Below, piece after piece: positions 20,826-30,394 of a DNA stretch of 64,000 nucleotides. Below the pieces are notes generated by a model. It was not told where the DNA came from and did no database searches. It was given only the letters and a program-made list of their open reading frames with translations. Every line of letters begins with the position of its first letter. Positions within the stretch are counted from its first letter, which is position 1. A program made the position numbers and the translations under genes. The DNA comes from Proteus vulgaris (GTDB taxonomy: Bacteria; Pseudomonadota; Gammaproteobacteria; Enterobacterales; Enterobacteriaceae), in the NCBI RefSeq assembly GCF_033708015.1, contig NZ_CP137920.1, positions 744,001-808,000 of the forward strand. Direction: 5' to 3'.

Positions 20826-21587
20826 TCAAAAATTATATTTTAGGCTGTATACAATGCCGTCTTGCAGAAAATCTTCGCCTAATTTTTTATAAGCATAACG
20901 ATATTGAATACCGGTGGTAATCGAGGTCGTTGGATGCCACCAAAAAGCTAAAGCACCATTAAACCCATTTTTTCCTCCATTGCCATAACGCTCATGACGA
21001 TTAAATTCCATTTCATGCCAATTGCTAATACTAAATTTTTGATCACTAATAGAAAAATCATATCCAGCGACCCAACCAACGACATAGCCATTATTTCCTG
21101 AATAGTAAGTTTGATCGACATAGTGAAGTGCGATAAAGGGTTTAAACCATAAATTATCAATTTGTGTGTTATAGCCTAAACCGTAAAGCGTATTCACTTC
21201 ATGGAAGTTACCCTTGTTTTCTTTGCCCGGAAGTGACCATGTACCATAAATATGCCCGTAAAAATTAAAATGACTTTCACCCAAATAAATGCGGCTGGTT
21301 GCTTTAACGGTATAACGTTGATTATCACCTGGCTGTGTTTTGCGAGGATTAAAGGGGTTTTCTAGATCAAAAAATCCATAAAACTCACCCCATGAAAAGT
21401 TAGCACCACCTTCGAGTTCTAAATAGGCAAAATCATCTTTATGAGAAGATTGCCCTGTTTTATGTGTTGTATGAGAAGTCCAATCAAGATAATTGATGCT
21501 GGTATTAGCGAAGCCACCTAAATAGCTAGCTTGAGCGGATAAAGAAAGTGTACTAGCGATGGTTAATAGAAATGTTTTTTTTATCAT
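20826..21587 (-). CDS. Tsx/OmpK-family outer membrane channel
   Basis: Outer membrane beta-barrel of 253 residues. The signal peptide is MIKKTFLLTIASTLSLSAQA. The rest has alternating strands rich in Tyr, Trp and Gly and ends ...YSLKYNF, with the terminal Phe needed for barrel insertion. The motif FAYLELEGGANFSWGEFYGFFD resembles the DYLEMEFGGR..DLYGYVD region of Vibrio OmpK and the equivalent part of E. coli Tsx, the nucleoside channel. Which substrate passes is not shown by sequence. The start is the ATG at 21587; the frame's extra four codons lack a ribosome binding site. E. coli has no gene here between cyoA and ampG. Confidence 0.75.
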   Translation of the reverse strand: MIKKTFLLTIASTLSLSAQASYLGGFANTSINYLDWTSHTTHKTGQSSHKDDFAYLELEGGANFSWGEFYGFFDLENPFNPRKTQPGDNQRYTVKATSRIYLGESHFNFYGHIYGTWSLPGKENKGNFHEVNTLYGLGYNTQIDNLWFKPFIALHYVDQTYYSGNNGYVVGWVAGYDFSISDQKFSISNWHEMEFNRHERYGNGGKNGFNGALAFWWHPTTSITTGIQYRYAYKKLGEDFLQDGIVYSLKYNF

Positions 21588-21949
21588 GAGTAATCTCAAT
21601 TAAATTTAATGAAATAATTTTTCGGTGAATTTGTTTTTTGATCTATTTTGAAATTATAATCTTTTTAAACTTTATTATAAGATTATAATGTTGAAATTAA
21701 GATCTGTTTCTAGAATATTAAATCGAAAGTTAAAAGTAGGAATTTTATCATTGTTTAATTTATTTTTAGTATTTGTTCTATTTTGAATGGATTAAGTGTT
21801 TACTTGCGGTTTTTGGGGTAGGAAAAAAGGAAGTTAAAAAAGAAAGAAGAATAGGTGGAAAGAATGGCGTAAAAATACCTCACGACACAGGAATAAAGGG
21901 ATAGTATCATTAGCCAATATTCGTTTTTATCTTACTTGGAATTTTTATT
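21588..21949. other. A+T-rich gap between the porin gene and dbpA
   Basis: About 360 bases of very low G+C DNA with no gene. It separates divergent genes and must hold both promoters. Several A/T-only stretches make individual boxes impossible to assign with confidence. Confidence 0.4.
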
Positions 21950-23323
21950 GTGACCTCATTTGCTGAACTTAACGCACTTCCTGCAGAACAACTCGCTAAC
22001 CTTAATGAATTGGGTTATCTCACTATGACCCCAGTTCAAGAAGCTGCTTTGCCCGCTATTCTTGAAGGAAAAGACGTTCGCGCTCAGGCAAAAACAGGCA
22101 GCGGTAAAACGGCTGCTTTTGGTTTGGGACTTTTGCAACACATTGATGCAAAAAAGTTTAATACTCAATCACTTATTTTATGCCCAACGCGAGAACTTGC
22201 TGATCAAGTTGCAAATGAATTACGTCGTCTTGCTCGTTATCTTCCAAACATCAAAGTATTAACGCTGTGTGGTGGTGTTCCATTTAGTATCCAGCGTGAT
22301 TCATTAATACATGCTGCACATATTATTGTGGCAACACCTGGCAGATTGCTTGATCACCTAAAAAAAGAGACGGTCACTTTAGATGATGTGAAAACATTGG
22401 TATTGGATGAAGCTGATAGAATGTTGGATATGGGATTTTTTGATGATATCAACGATATTATTTCTCGTATGCCTACGGCACGCCAAACGTTGCTTTTTTC
22501 TGCAACTTGGCCCAATGAGATCGCAACAATTAGCCGTAAGATCCAGCAAAATCCAGTAACTATTGAAATCAATTCTGTTGATGAACTTCCTGCTGTTGAA
22601 CAGCAGTTTTATGAAATATCTCGTCATGGAAAAATTGGATTGTTGCAAAAGCTGTTAAGCCGTGAGCAACCTGCTTCTTGTGTTGTATTTTGTAATACGA
22701 AGCGAGATTGCCAAGATGTGTATGAAACACTGACAGAAAGTCATCAAAGTGTGCTCGCTCTACATGGTGATATGGAACAAAGAGAGCGTGACCAAACGCT
22801 TATTCGCTTTGCTAATGGAAGTTGTCGTGTATTAGTCGCAACAGATGTTGCGGCTCGTGGACTTGATATTAAAGCGTTAGAGATGGTGATTAACTACGAG
22901 TTGTCGTGGGATCCTGAAGTACATGTTCATCGAATTGGTCGCACAGCCAGAGCGGGTGAAAGTGGATTGGCAATTAGTTTTTGCGCGCCAGAAGAAATTC
23001 AGCGTGCTAATGCTTTAGAAGAGATGCTTCACTTAAAGATAAATTGGTTGCCAGTACCTACTGGGCTACAAATTATGCCTCTTGAAGCAACGATGGCAAC
23101 ATTATGTATTGATGGTGGTAAAAAAGCCAAAATGCGTCCAGGTGATATTTTAGGCGCATTAACTGGTGATATGGGGTTCAATGGTGCCGATATTGGTAAA
23201 ATTATCATTAACCCAACACATGCTTATGTTGCTGTAAAACAATCTATTGCAAAACAGGTCTTGAAACAGCTGCAACAAGGTAAAATAAAAGGTAAAACCG
23301 TAAAAGTGAGATTGTTTAGATAA
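21950..23323 (+). CDS. dbpA: ATP-dependent RNA helicase DbpA
   Basis: DEAD-box helicase (457 residues) that acts in 50S assembly. It is activated by hairpin 92 of 23S rRNA through its C-terminal RNA-binding domain (about 380-457, PGDILGALTGDMGFNGADIGKI). All helicase motifs are visible: the Q motif TMTPVQ, Walker A AKTGSGKT (47-54), PTRELA, TPGR, DEAD (VLDEADRMLDMG), SAT, and HRIGRTARAG. The start is a GTG at 21950, matching the family N-terminus. It is monocistronic, closed by a strong terminator, and lies outside its E. coli neighbourhood. Confidence 0.93.
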   Translation: MTSFAELNALPAEQLANLNELGYLTMTPVQEAALPAILEGKDVRAQAKTGSGKTAAFGLGLLQHIDAKKFNTQSLILCPTRELADQVANELRRLARYLPNIKVLTLCGGVPFSIQRDSLIHAAHIIVATPGRLLDHLKKETVTLDDVKTLVLDEADRMLDMGFFDDINDIISRMPTARQTLLFSATWPNEIATISRKIQQNPVTIEINSVDELPAVEQQFYEISRHGKIGLLQKLLSREQPASCVVFCNTKRDCQDVYETLTESHQSVLALHGDMEQRERDQTLIRFANGSCRVLVATDVAARGLDIKALEMVINYELSWDPEVHVHRIGRTARAGESGLAISFCAPEEIQRANALEEMLHLKINWLPVPTGLQIMPLEATMATLCIDGGKKAKMRPGDILGALTGDMGFNGADIGKIIINPTHAYVAVKQSIAKQVLKQLQQGKIKGKTVKVRLFR

Positions 23324-23342
23324 CTCTATTTACTAAGAATAT

Positions 23343-23370
23343 AAAAAAGACAGCTTAAGCTGTCTTTTTT
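23343..23370. terminator. Bidirectional terminator between dbpA and ampG
   Basis: A perfect palindrome, six A, GACAGCTTAAGCTGTC, six T, lies between the convergent genes. Confidence 0.9.
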
Positions 23371-23401
23371 ATGGCGCATATACATTGATAAGGTAATAAA
23401 A

Positions 23402-24922
23402 TTAATATGTTGTTTTCTTAAGGGCTAAATAATCGAGTATTGTGCCAAATACAAGGCTTACCGCACCAACAATGACACCGTATAAAAAGAGTGTTGACGC
23501 CCAAGAACTTAATCTATCAGTATCTATTGATTGAATATAATTCACAGACTGGAACATCTCTAAAGTAGGTAGTGAATTTATTACCACAAGAATTAAACTG
23601 CAAATAAAGAAAAGAACCGTCAGCATCAAGCCATAAATAGCAAAGCGGTACTGTTTAATAAATAACGTTCTTCTAAGAAATTCACCTGTTTTTTGTGTGT
23701 ATATAAGTGTATTTTTCGAAATCAACAGTAAGATAAGACCGGGTACAGAAGCCGCAATAGAAAAAAGGTAAAATGCTTCCCAACCATGGCTTTCAACATA
23801 CCAGCCAGCAACGGGTCCAACATAAACACGACCAATCGCAGAAAGAGCCGAGAGCAACGCAAATTGTGTTGCTGAAAAGGAGAGATGACAAAGTGTCATC
23901 AGAAGGGCAACGAATGCGGCGGTTCCCATTCCGCCACAGATATTTTCAAATGCAACTACTGCTCCCATGCTATAAATACTTTGCTCAGAAACCGCTAAAT
24001 ACCAATAACCGATATTTGAACCACCTTGCAAAATACCAAAAATCATCAGCGCCTTAAATAAACTCCAACGTCGCATTAATAAACCACCTAATAATGCCCC
24101 GATAATAGTGGCTGCAAGTCCAAGTGTTTTATTCACTAATCCAACTTCACCTGCATCAAATCCAGCACCGCGTATAAGAAAAGTGGTACTTAAACTTAGG
24201 GCAAAGGCATCGCCCATTTTATACAGCACAATAAGCAGTAAAATTAGCCAAGCATTATTACGAGAGAAGAATTCATATAAAGGTTCAATAACAGCTTCAT
24301 AGAGTGTTCGTGGCGGTTTTACAGTTGTTTCTGGCTCTTGGGCAAGTAGTGTCGCAATAATACCAATTCCCATTAAGGCTGCCATTAACCAATACATATT
24401 TTGCCAGCCAATATATTTATCCGCTAACCAAAGCGCCATACCTCCAGAAACAAGCATGGCTATGCGATAGCCTAATACAGAAACAGCAGCTCCTGTACCA
24501 CGCTCATCAGCTTTTAATATATCTGTTTTATAGGCGTCAAAAACAATGTCTTGTGAAGCAGAGCAAAAGGCAACAATGACAGCTAAAGAGGCAAGCCACC
24601 ATAAATGATCATTAGGATTTAAAAATCCCATTCCTGCAATACCAAGCACTAATCCTATTTGAGTAAGCAACATCCATCCTCGGCGACGACCAAGAAAAGA
24701 AGGGGTATAGCGATCCATAAATGGTGACCAGAGGAATTTAAAAACATAGGCTTGTCCCACCAATGAGAAAAAACCAATGGTTTTTAAATCGATATCTTCT
24801 ACTGTCATCCAAGCTTGTAATGTGCCTGCTGTTAACGCCAGCGGTAATCCAGAAGTAAAGCCAAGTAATAGAAGAATAAATGATTTATACCAAGTGGTTT
24901 GTTTGAAGGCGGGCTGAACCAT
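23402..24922 (-). CDS. ampG: Muropeptide permease AmpG
   Basis: Inner-membrane MFS-like permease (506 residues) that imports GlcNAc-anhydro-muropeptides released by cell-wall turnover. In bacteria with inducible AmpC, its substrates signal beta-lactamase induction. The family features GFTSGLPLALTAGTLQAWM at the start, FKFLWSPFMDRY, RRRGWML and SASQDIVFDAYKTDIL are present, with about 14 hydrophobic segments. It lies downstream of yajG on the same strand, as in E. coli, with a small hairpin between them. Confidence 0.95.
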   Translation of the reverse strand: MVQPAFKQTTWYKSFILLLLGFTSGLPLALTAGTLQAWMTVEDIDLKTIGFFSLVGQAYVFKFLWSPFMDRYTPSFLGRRRGWMLLTQIGLVLGIAGMGFLNPNDHLWWLASLAVIVAFCSASQDIVFDAYKTDILKADERGTGAAVSVLGYRIAMLVSGGMALWLADKYIGWQNMYWLMAALMGIGIIATLLAQEPETTVKPPRTLYEAVIEPLYEFFSRNNAWLILLLIVLYKMGDAFALSLSTTFLIRGAGFDAGEVGLVNKTLGLAATIIGALLGGLLMRRWSLFKALMIFGILQGGSNIGYWYLAVSEQSIYSMGAVVAFENICGGMGTAAFVALLMTLCHLSFSATQFALLSALSAIGRVYVGPVAGWYVESHGWEAFYLFSIAASVPGLILLLISKNTLIYTQKTGEFLRRTLFIKQYRFAIYGLMLTVLFFICSLILVVINSLPTLEMFQSVNYIQSIDTDRLSSWASTLFLYGVIVGAVSLVFGTILDYLALKKTTY

Positions 24923-24937
24923 GCAAAATTCCTTTCA

Positions 24938-24963
24938 ACGACCTGTTTGAGATAACAGGTCGT
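24938..24963 (-). repeat. Hairpin between yajG and ampG
   Basis: A perfect 10-bp stem (ACGACCTGTT/AACAGGTCGT) lies between the yajG stop and the ampG ribosome binding site. No T-run follows directly, so it may attenuate or process the transcript rather than end it. Confidence 0.5.
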
Positions 24964-24977
24964 TTATGCTAATAAAA

Positions 24978-25556
24978 TTAACGAGCGTTAGATTTGATAA
25001 ATTGACTGACTGAAGCGTCTTTTGCCATATCGCCAACAAGTTCACTTAAGACATTGTTAATCGCAGCGGCAATTTTCTCATTAGTTGCACCAAATGGACC
25101 TTGAACATTGTAGCTAGTACGGAATGTTTTGGTATTAGAACTGCCATTTGGCAAGGTGACGATAACGGAAATGTCCGCTTTTGCACTGATATTATGACGA
25201 ACACTTCCTTCACCTACGTCTGCATTGAGTTTATTGATAACAATAATCACATCCGCAGAAGCAGGGGAACCTATCATAAAACCACGAGCGACCATTTGTT
25301 TTTGTAAAACTTCTTGCATTAAAAATGCAATATCACGAGTTGGGACAAGGACTTCTAATTTACCGTTGCGGTTGATTTCCGCTAGGTTTTTAGATGCACG
25401 TTTGTCTTGGCTTGAAATATTCAGCGAAATAGGGCGCATTGTTGGATCGGCCGCAGGGACTGACATCACAGGCTCAATAGACAGTTTGTTACTAGGGGTT
25501 GCACAACCTGAAAGGAGTGTTAATGCAAAAACAGCACAGAGTAAATTTTTAATCAT
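24978..25556 (-). CDS. yajG: YajG, uncharacterised lipoprotein
   Basis: Lipoprotein of 192 residues with signal MIKNLLCAVFALTLLSGC (lipid-attached Cys18). The residue after the Cys is Ala, so outer-membrane sorting is expected. The family is conserved next to ampG in enterobacteria, but its function is not established. Transcription probably starts in the 340-base gap shared with bolA. Confidence 0.9.
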   Translation of the reverse strand: MIKNLLCAVFALTLLSGCATPSNKLSIEPVMSVPAADPTMRPISLNISSQDKRASKNLAEINRNGKLEVLVPTRDIAFLMQEVLQKQMVARGFMIGSPASADVIIVINKLNADVGEGSVRHNISAKADISVIVTLPNGSSNTKTFRTSYNVQGPFGATNEKIAAAINNVLSELVGDMAKDASVSQFIKSNAR

Positions 25557-25897
25557 GAGGTAATCTCGGTTAAATATGTCTGTTGTGTTAACGAGTAGAA
25601 TAGGCTTTAAACTTTAGCCTATCATACCACTGCTGATAGGTTGCTAATATCCCCTTAACGGACGAAATTATCTGATTTTATCAATTGATTTTATTTCAAA
25701 TTACTCTCATTTCTGCCCATGTATATTGACAATATTCGGTCAATGGTTTTACTCAAGATGAAAAATAAGCGATTATCATCAGCAAAATTAAAAAGAATAA
25801 GTCCATCATGTTGTATTGATAAAGACTCAATCAATATAGTCTGGTTGACTTATTTTTTATTCACCATGGTATAAAGGCTAGAGTATTAGGGGTAGAG
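25557..25897. other. Divergent promoter region yajG / bolA
   Basis: No gene is seen in 341 A+T-rich bases. The bolA-proximal end holds a promoter candidate (listed separately); the yajG promoter cannot be pinned down. Confidence 0.4.
25845..25874 (+). promoter_or_regulatory. Candidate bolA promoter
   Basis: TTGACT (25845-25850) and GTATAA (25869-25874) are separated by 18 bases, just upstream of bolA. A stationary-phase gearbox promoter like that of E. coli could not be confirmed. Confidence 0.35.
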
Positions 25898-26212
25898 ATG
25901 ATCCGTGATGATATTGAGAATAAGCTGATTTCACGCTTTTCACCGCATTTTTTACAAGTAATAAACGAAAGCCATCGTCATAATGTGCCCGAAGGCTCTG
26001 AAAGCCACTTTAAAGTCATTATCGTGAGTGATGATTTTAATGAGAAACGTCGTGTTTCGCGCCATCGTGATGTGTATCAAACATTAGCTCATGAAATGGA
26101 AAATGGTGTTCATGCATTAGCATTACACACCTTTACTTTGAGTGAATGGAATGAACAGCAGGATAAAGCGTTACGCTCTCCTGGGTGTCGTGGCGGAAGC
26201 CAAGAAGATTAA
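25898..26212 (+). CDS. bolA: BolA transcriptional and morphology regulator
   Basis: BolA (104 residues) is a stress and stationary-phase protein that affects cell shape and biofilm formation and partners with monothiol glutaredoxins in iron-sulfur handling. The family core runs from IENKLISRFSPHFLQVINESH through FKVIIVSDDFNEKRRVSRHRDVY to VHALALHTFT. The start MIRDDIENKL at 25898 has GGGGTAGAG upstream. It lies between yajG and tig, as in E. coli. Confidence 0.95.
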   Translation: MIRDDIENKLISRFSPHFLQVINESHRHNVPEGSESHFKVIIVSDDFNEKRRVSRHRDVYQTLAHEMENGVHALALHTFTLSEWNEQQDKALRSPGCRGGSQED

Positions 26213-26334
26213 CAACCTTATCGTTAATCGTGAGTAAATAGATCTTAAGATGCGTATTTTTTGTTCTTTATAGCGGAAAAAAGGGGAGAGTTGCTCGATT
26301 TTATGAAAAAATTGAGGAATAAAACGGCTCTTTC

Positions 26335-26363
26335 TCGACTCAACCCCTCTAGATCGTTATAAT
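26335..26363 (+). promoter_or_regulatory. Predicted tig promoter
   Basis: TCGACT (26335-26340), a 17-base spacer, then a consensus TATAAT (26358-26363). The predicted transcript begins near 26370, leaving a leader of about 160 bases. Confidence 0.6.
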
Positions 26364-26389
26364 GTCGCGTCTAATTTTCAGTAAGGTTT

Positions 26390-26425
26390 CGGGATGCTTC
26401 TGATATCAGGGATCCTCGTTTTTTT
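26390..26425 (+). terminator. Terminator-like hairpin in the tig leader
   Basis: CGGGAT pairs with ATCcTCG (one bulge and one wobble) around an inner CTGATATCAG palindrome. Seven T follow directly. It lies downstream of the predicted promoter and upstream of the gene, so it could act as an attenuator. Confidence 0.35.
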
Positions 26426-26447
26426 AAATGTGGCGGCCCCGGTTCTG

Positions 26448-26493
26448 AAAGGAAAATAAACCTAAACATGTCAACATCATGTTAGTTTCCTTT
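26448..26493 (+). repeat. Hairpin in the tig 5' leader
   Basis: The outer stem AAAGGAAA/TTTCCTTT and inner stem AACATG/CATGTT are joined by an asymmetric bulge. The hairpin ends 40 bases before the tig ATG. Confidence 0.45.
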
Positions 26494-26533
26494 AAAGTAG
26501 ACCGAGCACTAAAACTTATTTTGAGGTAACAAG

Positions 26534-27838
26534 ATGCAAGTTTCTGTTGAAACGACTCAAGGCCTAGGGCGTCGTGTCACAATCACCGTACCAGCCGCTG
26601 ATATCCAAACTGCTGTAGACAGTGAACTGAAAAAAGCTGCTAAAACTGTTCGCATTGATGGTTTCCGTAAAGGTCACGTTCCAATGTCAATGGTTAAACA
26701 GCGTTACGGTATGTCAGTACTGAATGATGTTCTGGGTGATCTGATGCAGCGTAATTTCATTAACGCTATCATCGAAAACAAAGTAAACCCAGTTGGCGCG
26801 CCTGATTACAAACCAGAGCAATACAAAGAAGGTGAAGACTTTGTTTACTCTGTCGAATTCGAAGTTTTCCCAGAAATCGAACTGAAAGATCTGGAAAGCA
26901 TTGAAGTAGTAAAACCTGTTGTTGCTGTTAAAGACGAAGACGTTGATAACATGTTAGAAACACTGCGTAAACAACAAGCAGAGTGGAAAGACAAAGACGG
27001 CGAAGTTGCAGCAGAAGATCGTGTAACTGTTGATTTCAACGGTTCTATTGACGGTGAAGAATTTGAAGGCGGAAAAGCTGAAGATTTCGTACTGGCAATG
27101 GGTCAAGGTCGTATGATCCCAGGTTTCGAAGAAGGCGTTATCGGTCATAAAGCGGGTGAAGAATTCACAATTGATGTGACTTTCCCAGAAGATTACCACG
27201 CTGAAAATCTGAAAGGTAAAAAAGCACAATTCGCTATCAACCTGAAAAAAGTTGAAGAGCGTGAACTGCCAGAATTAACTGAAGAATTCATTAAGCGTTT
27301 TGGTATTGCTGATGGTTCTGTTGATGGTTTACGTGCTGAAGTGCGTAAAAACATGGAACGTGAACTGAAAAATGCAATCCGTACTCGTGTTAAATCACAA
27401 GTTATTGATGGCTTAGTGAAAGCAAACGAAGTTGACGTACCAGCAGCCGCTGTTGACAGTGAAATCGAAGTTCTGCAACGTCAAGCCGCTCAACGCTTTG
27501 GTGGCGACGAGAAACAAGCTCTGCAATTACCACGTGAACTGTTCGAAGAACAAGCTAAGCGTCGTGTAATCGTTGGATTACTGTTAGGTGAAGTGATCAA
27601 TAGTAATGAACTGAAAGCAGAAGACGACCGTGTGAATGCACTGATCGACGAAATGGCTTCAGCTTATGAAGATCCATCTGAAGTTGTTGAGTTCTACAAC
27701 AAGAACGAACAACTGATGAACAATATCCGTAATCTTGCGTTAGAAGAGCAAGCGGTAGAAAAAATCTTAGCAAATGCTAAAGTAACTGAAAAAGAAACTA
27801 ACTTCACTGAACTGATGAACGAAGTTCAAATGGGTTAA
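26534..27838 (+). CDS. tig: Trigger factor Tig
   Basis: Ribosome-bound chaperone of 434 residues that meets nascent chains at the exit tunnel. Domain order is the ribosome-binding N-domain with the signature GFRKGHVP (43-50), an FKBP-type peptidyl-prolyl isomerase domain (about 150-245, [17 protein letters not shown]), and the long helical C-domain that forms the substrate cradle. TGAGGTAAC precedes the ATG. It is followed by its own terminator and then clpP-clpX-lon, the usual quality-control cluster. Confidence 0.97.
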   Translation: MQVSVETTQGLGRRVTITVPAADIQTAVDSELKKAAKTVRIDGFRKGHVPMSMVKQRYGMSVLNDVLGDLMQRNFINAIIENKVNPVGAPDYKPEQYKEGEDFVYSVEFEVFPEIELKDLESIEVVKPVVAVKDEDVDNMLETLRKQQAEWKDKDGEVAAEDRVTVDFNGSIDGEEFEGGKAEDFVLAMGQGRMIPGFEEGVIGHKAGEEFTIDVTFPEDYHAENLKGKKAQFAINLKKVEERELPELTEEFIKRFGIADGSVDGLRAEVRKNMERELKNAIRTRVKSQVIDGLVKANEVDVPAAAVDSEIEVLQRQAAQRFGGDEKQALQLPRELFEEQAKRRVIVGLLLGEVINSNELKAEDDRVNALIDEMASAYEDPSEVVEFYNKNEQLMNNIRNLALEEQAVEKILANAKVTEKETNFTELMNEVQMG

Positions 27839-27866
27839 TTTTTAACCGCGAATATTGGTTTTAAGC

Positions 27867-27899
27867 AAAAACCCGTGGTTTTTTACCACGGGTTTTTTT
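27867..27899 (+). terminator. tig terminator
   Basis: Hairpin stem AAACCCGTGGT/ACCACGGGTTT with a four-T loop, followed by a T-run, starting 29 bases after tig. Confidence 0.9.
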
Positions 27900-28096
27900 C
27901 AGTTTGTATGTATTTATCAAATTTTGCCTTGAAATTACAGCGATTATCTCCAGATAATTCTATATTCTCTGTATCACTCCTCGCGAGGCGCCTTGAATGT
28001 CTTGTGAGAGATTGGATGATTAAAAATGGTCATGATCAATTATCTCAAGTAAAATTGTTGTCATTGGCACCAATAAGAATGCAATAGGAGACAGAT

Positions 28097-28720
28097 ATGT
28101 CATTTAACGACACACAGGAACAATTCGCACCTAATATGGCTCTGGTGCCGATGGTTATAGAGCAAACTTCGCGAGGAGAGCGTTCTTACGACATTTACTC
28201 TCGTTTATTAAAAGAACGTATTATTTTCCTGACTGGCCAAGTTGAAGATCACATGGCTAATCTTATCGTTGCTCAAATGCTCTTTTTAGAAGCAGAAAAT
28301 CCAGAGAAAGACATCAACCTGTATATCAACTCACCAGGTGGTGTCATTACGGCGGGTATGTCTATTTATGACACGATGCAGTATATCAAAGCAGATGTTA
28401 GTACCATTTGTATGGGGCAAGCGTGCTCAATGGGGGCTTTCTTATTATCTGCTGGTGCGAAAGGCAAACGTATTTGCTTACCTAACTCTCGTGTGATGAT
28501 CCACCAACCATTAGGTGGTTACCAAGGTCAAGCAACAGATATTCAAATTCACGCCCAAGAAATTTTGAAAGTAAAATCCCGTATGAATGAGTTAATGGCT
28601 CAACATACAGGTAAATCTATTGAAGAAATAGAAAGAGACACTGAGCGTGATCGTTTCTTATCCGCTAACGAAGCGTTAGAATACGGATTAGTAGATAAAG
28701 TCTATACTCAACGTAGCTAA
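28097..28720 (+). CDS. clpP: ATP-dependent Clp protease proteolytic subunit ClpP
   Basis: Serine protease of 207 residues that forms the tetradecameric barrel fed by ClpX or ClpA. The catalytic triad is Ser111 ([11 protein letters not shown]), His136 (VMIHQPLGG) and Asp185, at the same positions as in E. coli. Residue 110, before the serine, is Cys instead of Ala. The N-terminus ([20 protein letters not shown]) includes the short self-processed propeptide. AGGAGACAG precedes the ATG. clpX lies 143 bases downstream, so the two may be co-transcribed. Confidence 0.97.
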   Translation: MSFNDTQEQFAPNMALVPMVIEQTSRGERSYDIYSRLLKERIIFLTGQVEDHMANLIVAQMLFLEAENPEKDINLYINSPGGVITAGMSIYDTMQYIKADVSTICMGQACSMGAFLLSAGAKGKRICLPNSRVMIHQPLGGYQGQATDIQIHAQEILKVKSRMNELMAQHTGKSIEEIERDTERDRFLSANEALEYGLVDKVYTQRS

Positions 28721-28863
28721 TCATTACACGTTGTAATAGTAACTGAATTAATACGTTTCCTTTGTGGGCTAATAATGCATGGGAAACGGCTATCAATATT
28801 TATGTAAAAAAGACTTTCTTCTTCTTATATATGATATGAAGAATAACTAAGTGAGGTTGACTG

Positions 28864-30135
28864 ATGACAGATAAGCGCAAAGATAGCTCCGGGAAGCTTC
28901 TGTATTGCTCTTTCTGCGGTAAAAGCCAGCATGAAGTAAAAAAATTGATCGCTGGCCCGTCGGTTTATATCTGTGATGAATGTGTCGATCTTTGTGTTGA
29001 TATCATTCGTGAGGAAATAAAAGAACTGGCACCTCATCATGAACGCAGTGAATTGCCAACGCCACATGAAATCCGTAAGCACCTTGATGACTATGTTATC
29101 GGTCAGGAATTGGCTAAAAAAGTGCTGGCTGTTGCCGTTTATAACCACTATAAACGTCTGCGTAATGGCGATAAAGCCAATGGTGTTGAGCTAGGGAAAA
29201 GTAATATTTTGCTGATAGGCCCTACTGGTAGCGGTAAAACGTTATTAGCAGAAACATTAGCACGCTACCTTGATGTTCCTTTTACTATGGCAGATGCCAC
29301 AACGCTGACAGAAGCGGGTTATGTGGGTGAAGATGTTGAAAACATCATTCAAAAACTGCTACAAAAATGCGATTACGATGTGCAAAAAGCGCAACGTGGT
29401 ATTGTTTATATTGATGAAATTGACAAGATCACCCGTAAATCTGAAAACCCATCAATCACGCGTGATGTGTCTGGTGAAGGTGTACAGCAAGCATTATTGA
29501 AATTAGTCGAAGGCACTGTCGCTTCTGTTCCACCTCAAGGTGGACGTAAGCATCCACAACAAGAGTTTTTACAAGTTGATACTTCTAAGATCCTCTTTAT
29601 TTGTGGTGGTGCATTTGCAGGGCTCGATAAAGTGGTTGCACAGCGTTTAAATACACATTCAGGTATCGGTTTTGGTGCAGAAGTCAAAAGCCAAAATGAG
29701 AAAGCTAGCGAAGGTGAGCTATTAGCCCAAGTTGAGCCAGAAGATCTGATTAAATTTGGTCTTATTCCTGAATTTATTGGGCGTTTACCTGTTGTTGCAA
29801 CGCTAGGTGAATTAAACGAAGAGGCGTTAATTCAAATTTTACAAGAACCTAAGAATGCATTGACTAAGCAGTATCAGGCCTTATTTAAATTAGAAGGTGT
29901 AGATTTAGAATTCCGTAAGGAAGCACTGACGGCAATTGCGAAAAAAGCCATGGTACGTAAAACGGGGGCTCGTGGTTTACGTTCGATTGTTGAAGCTGCA
30001 TTACTTGATACGATGTATGACCTTCCTTCATTTGAGCATGCAGAAAAAGTGGTCATTGATGAAGGCGTGATTAATGGAAAATCTGAGCCACTGGTTATTT
30101 ATAGCCAGCCAGAAAATCAGGCATCAGGTGAATAA
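28864..30135 (+). CDS. clpX: ClpX ATPase, specificity subunit of ClpXP
   Basis: AAA+ unfoldase of 423 residues. It has an N-terminal C4 zinc domain (Cys15, Cys18, Cys37, Cys40) for substrate and adaptor binding, Walker A GPTGSGKT near residue 120, Walker [11 protein letters not shown], and the ClpP-docking IGF loop (GIGFGAEV near 267). It recognises ssrA-tagged and other substrates and passes them to ClpP. It is followed by a terminator and lon. Confidence 0.97.
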   Translation: MTDKRKDSSGKLLYCSFCGKSQHEVKKLIAGPSVYICDECVDLCVDIIREEIKELAPHHERSELPTPHEIRKHLDDYVIGQELAKKVLAVAVYNHYKRLRNGDKANGVELGKSNILLIGPTGSGKTLLAETLARYLDVPFTMADATTLTEAGYVGEDVENIIQKLLQKCDYDVQKAQRGIVYIDEIDKITRKSENPSITRDVSGEGVQQALLKLVEGTVASVPPQGGRKHPQQEFLQVDTSKILFICGGAFAGLDKVVAQRLNTHSGIGFGAEVKSQNEKASEGELLAQVEPEDLIKFGLIPEFIGRLPVVATLGELNEEALIQILQEPKNALTKQYQALFKLEGVDLEFRKEALTAIAKKAMVRKTGARGLRSIVEAALLDTMYDLPSFEHAEKVVIDEGVINGKSEPLVIYSQPENQASGE

Positions 30136-30228
30136 TGCATCGTAATTTGGCAATGTCTCTTGTCTGACATTATCTTGTTTTCTCTCAAAATAAGAGGGAA
30201 ATTTAAGATAAGGCGCGCCAACGCAATT

Positions 30229-30262
30229 AAAATGAGGGAATTTTCCCTCATTTTGTTTTTTT
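30229..30262 (+). terminator. clpPX terminator
   Basis: The stem AAAATGAGGGAA/TTCCCTCATTTT is followed by GTTTTTTT. Confidence 0.9.
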
Positions 30263-30276
30263 AATGGCTAATGCTA

Positions 30277-30303
30277 TTGAATGTCAGAAAAGTGCCCTTA
30301 TAT
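30277..30303 (+). promoter_or_regulatory. Candidate heat-shock (sigma-32) promoter of lon
   Basis: TTGAA (30277-30281), 13 bases, then CCCTTATAT (30295-30303). This approximates the sigma-32 pattern CTTGAA-N13/14-CCCCATNT and lies at the place of the E. coli lon heat-shock promoter. The -10 part is imperfect. Confidence 0.45.
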
Positions 30304-30394
30304 ATTTTGACAATCCGTGGAATTAATTTTATTTGGTGACATGCGAATAAAATTACCTGTAAAAGCGTTAAGCTAAAAACGAAGAGAGAGCTCT

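Larger units (their letters stand above)
26213..26533. other. tig promoter and long leader
   Basis: No gene is seen. The region contains a strong promoter, a terminator-like hairpin with a T-run, and a second hairpin just before tig (each listed separately). Confidence 0.5.

Noticed and set aside
27875..28087. 70-codon frame between tig and clpP
   Set aside because: It begins inside the tig terminator hairpin, has no ribosome binding site and resembles no family.
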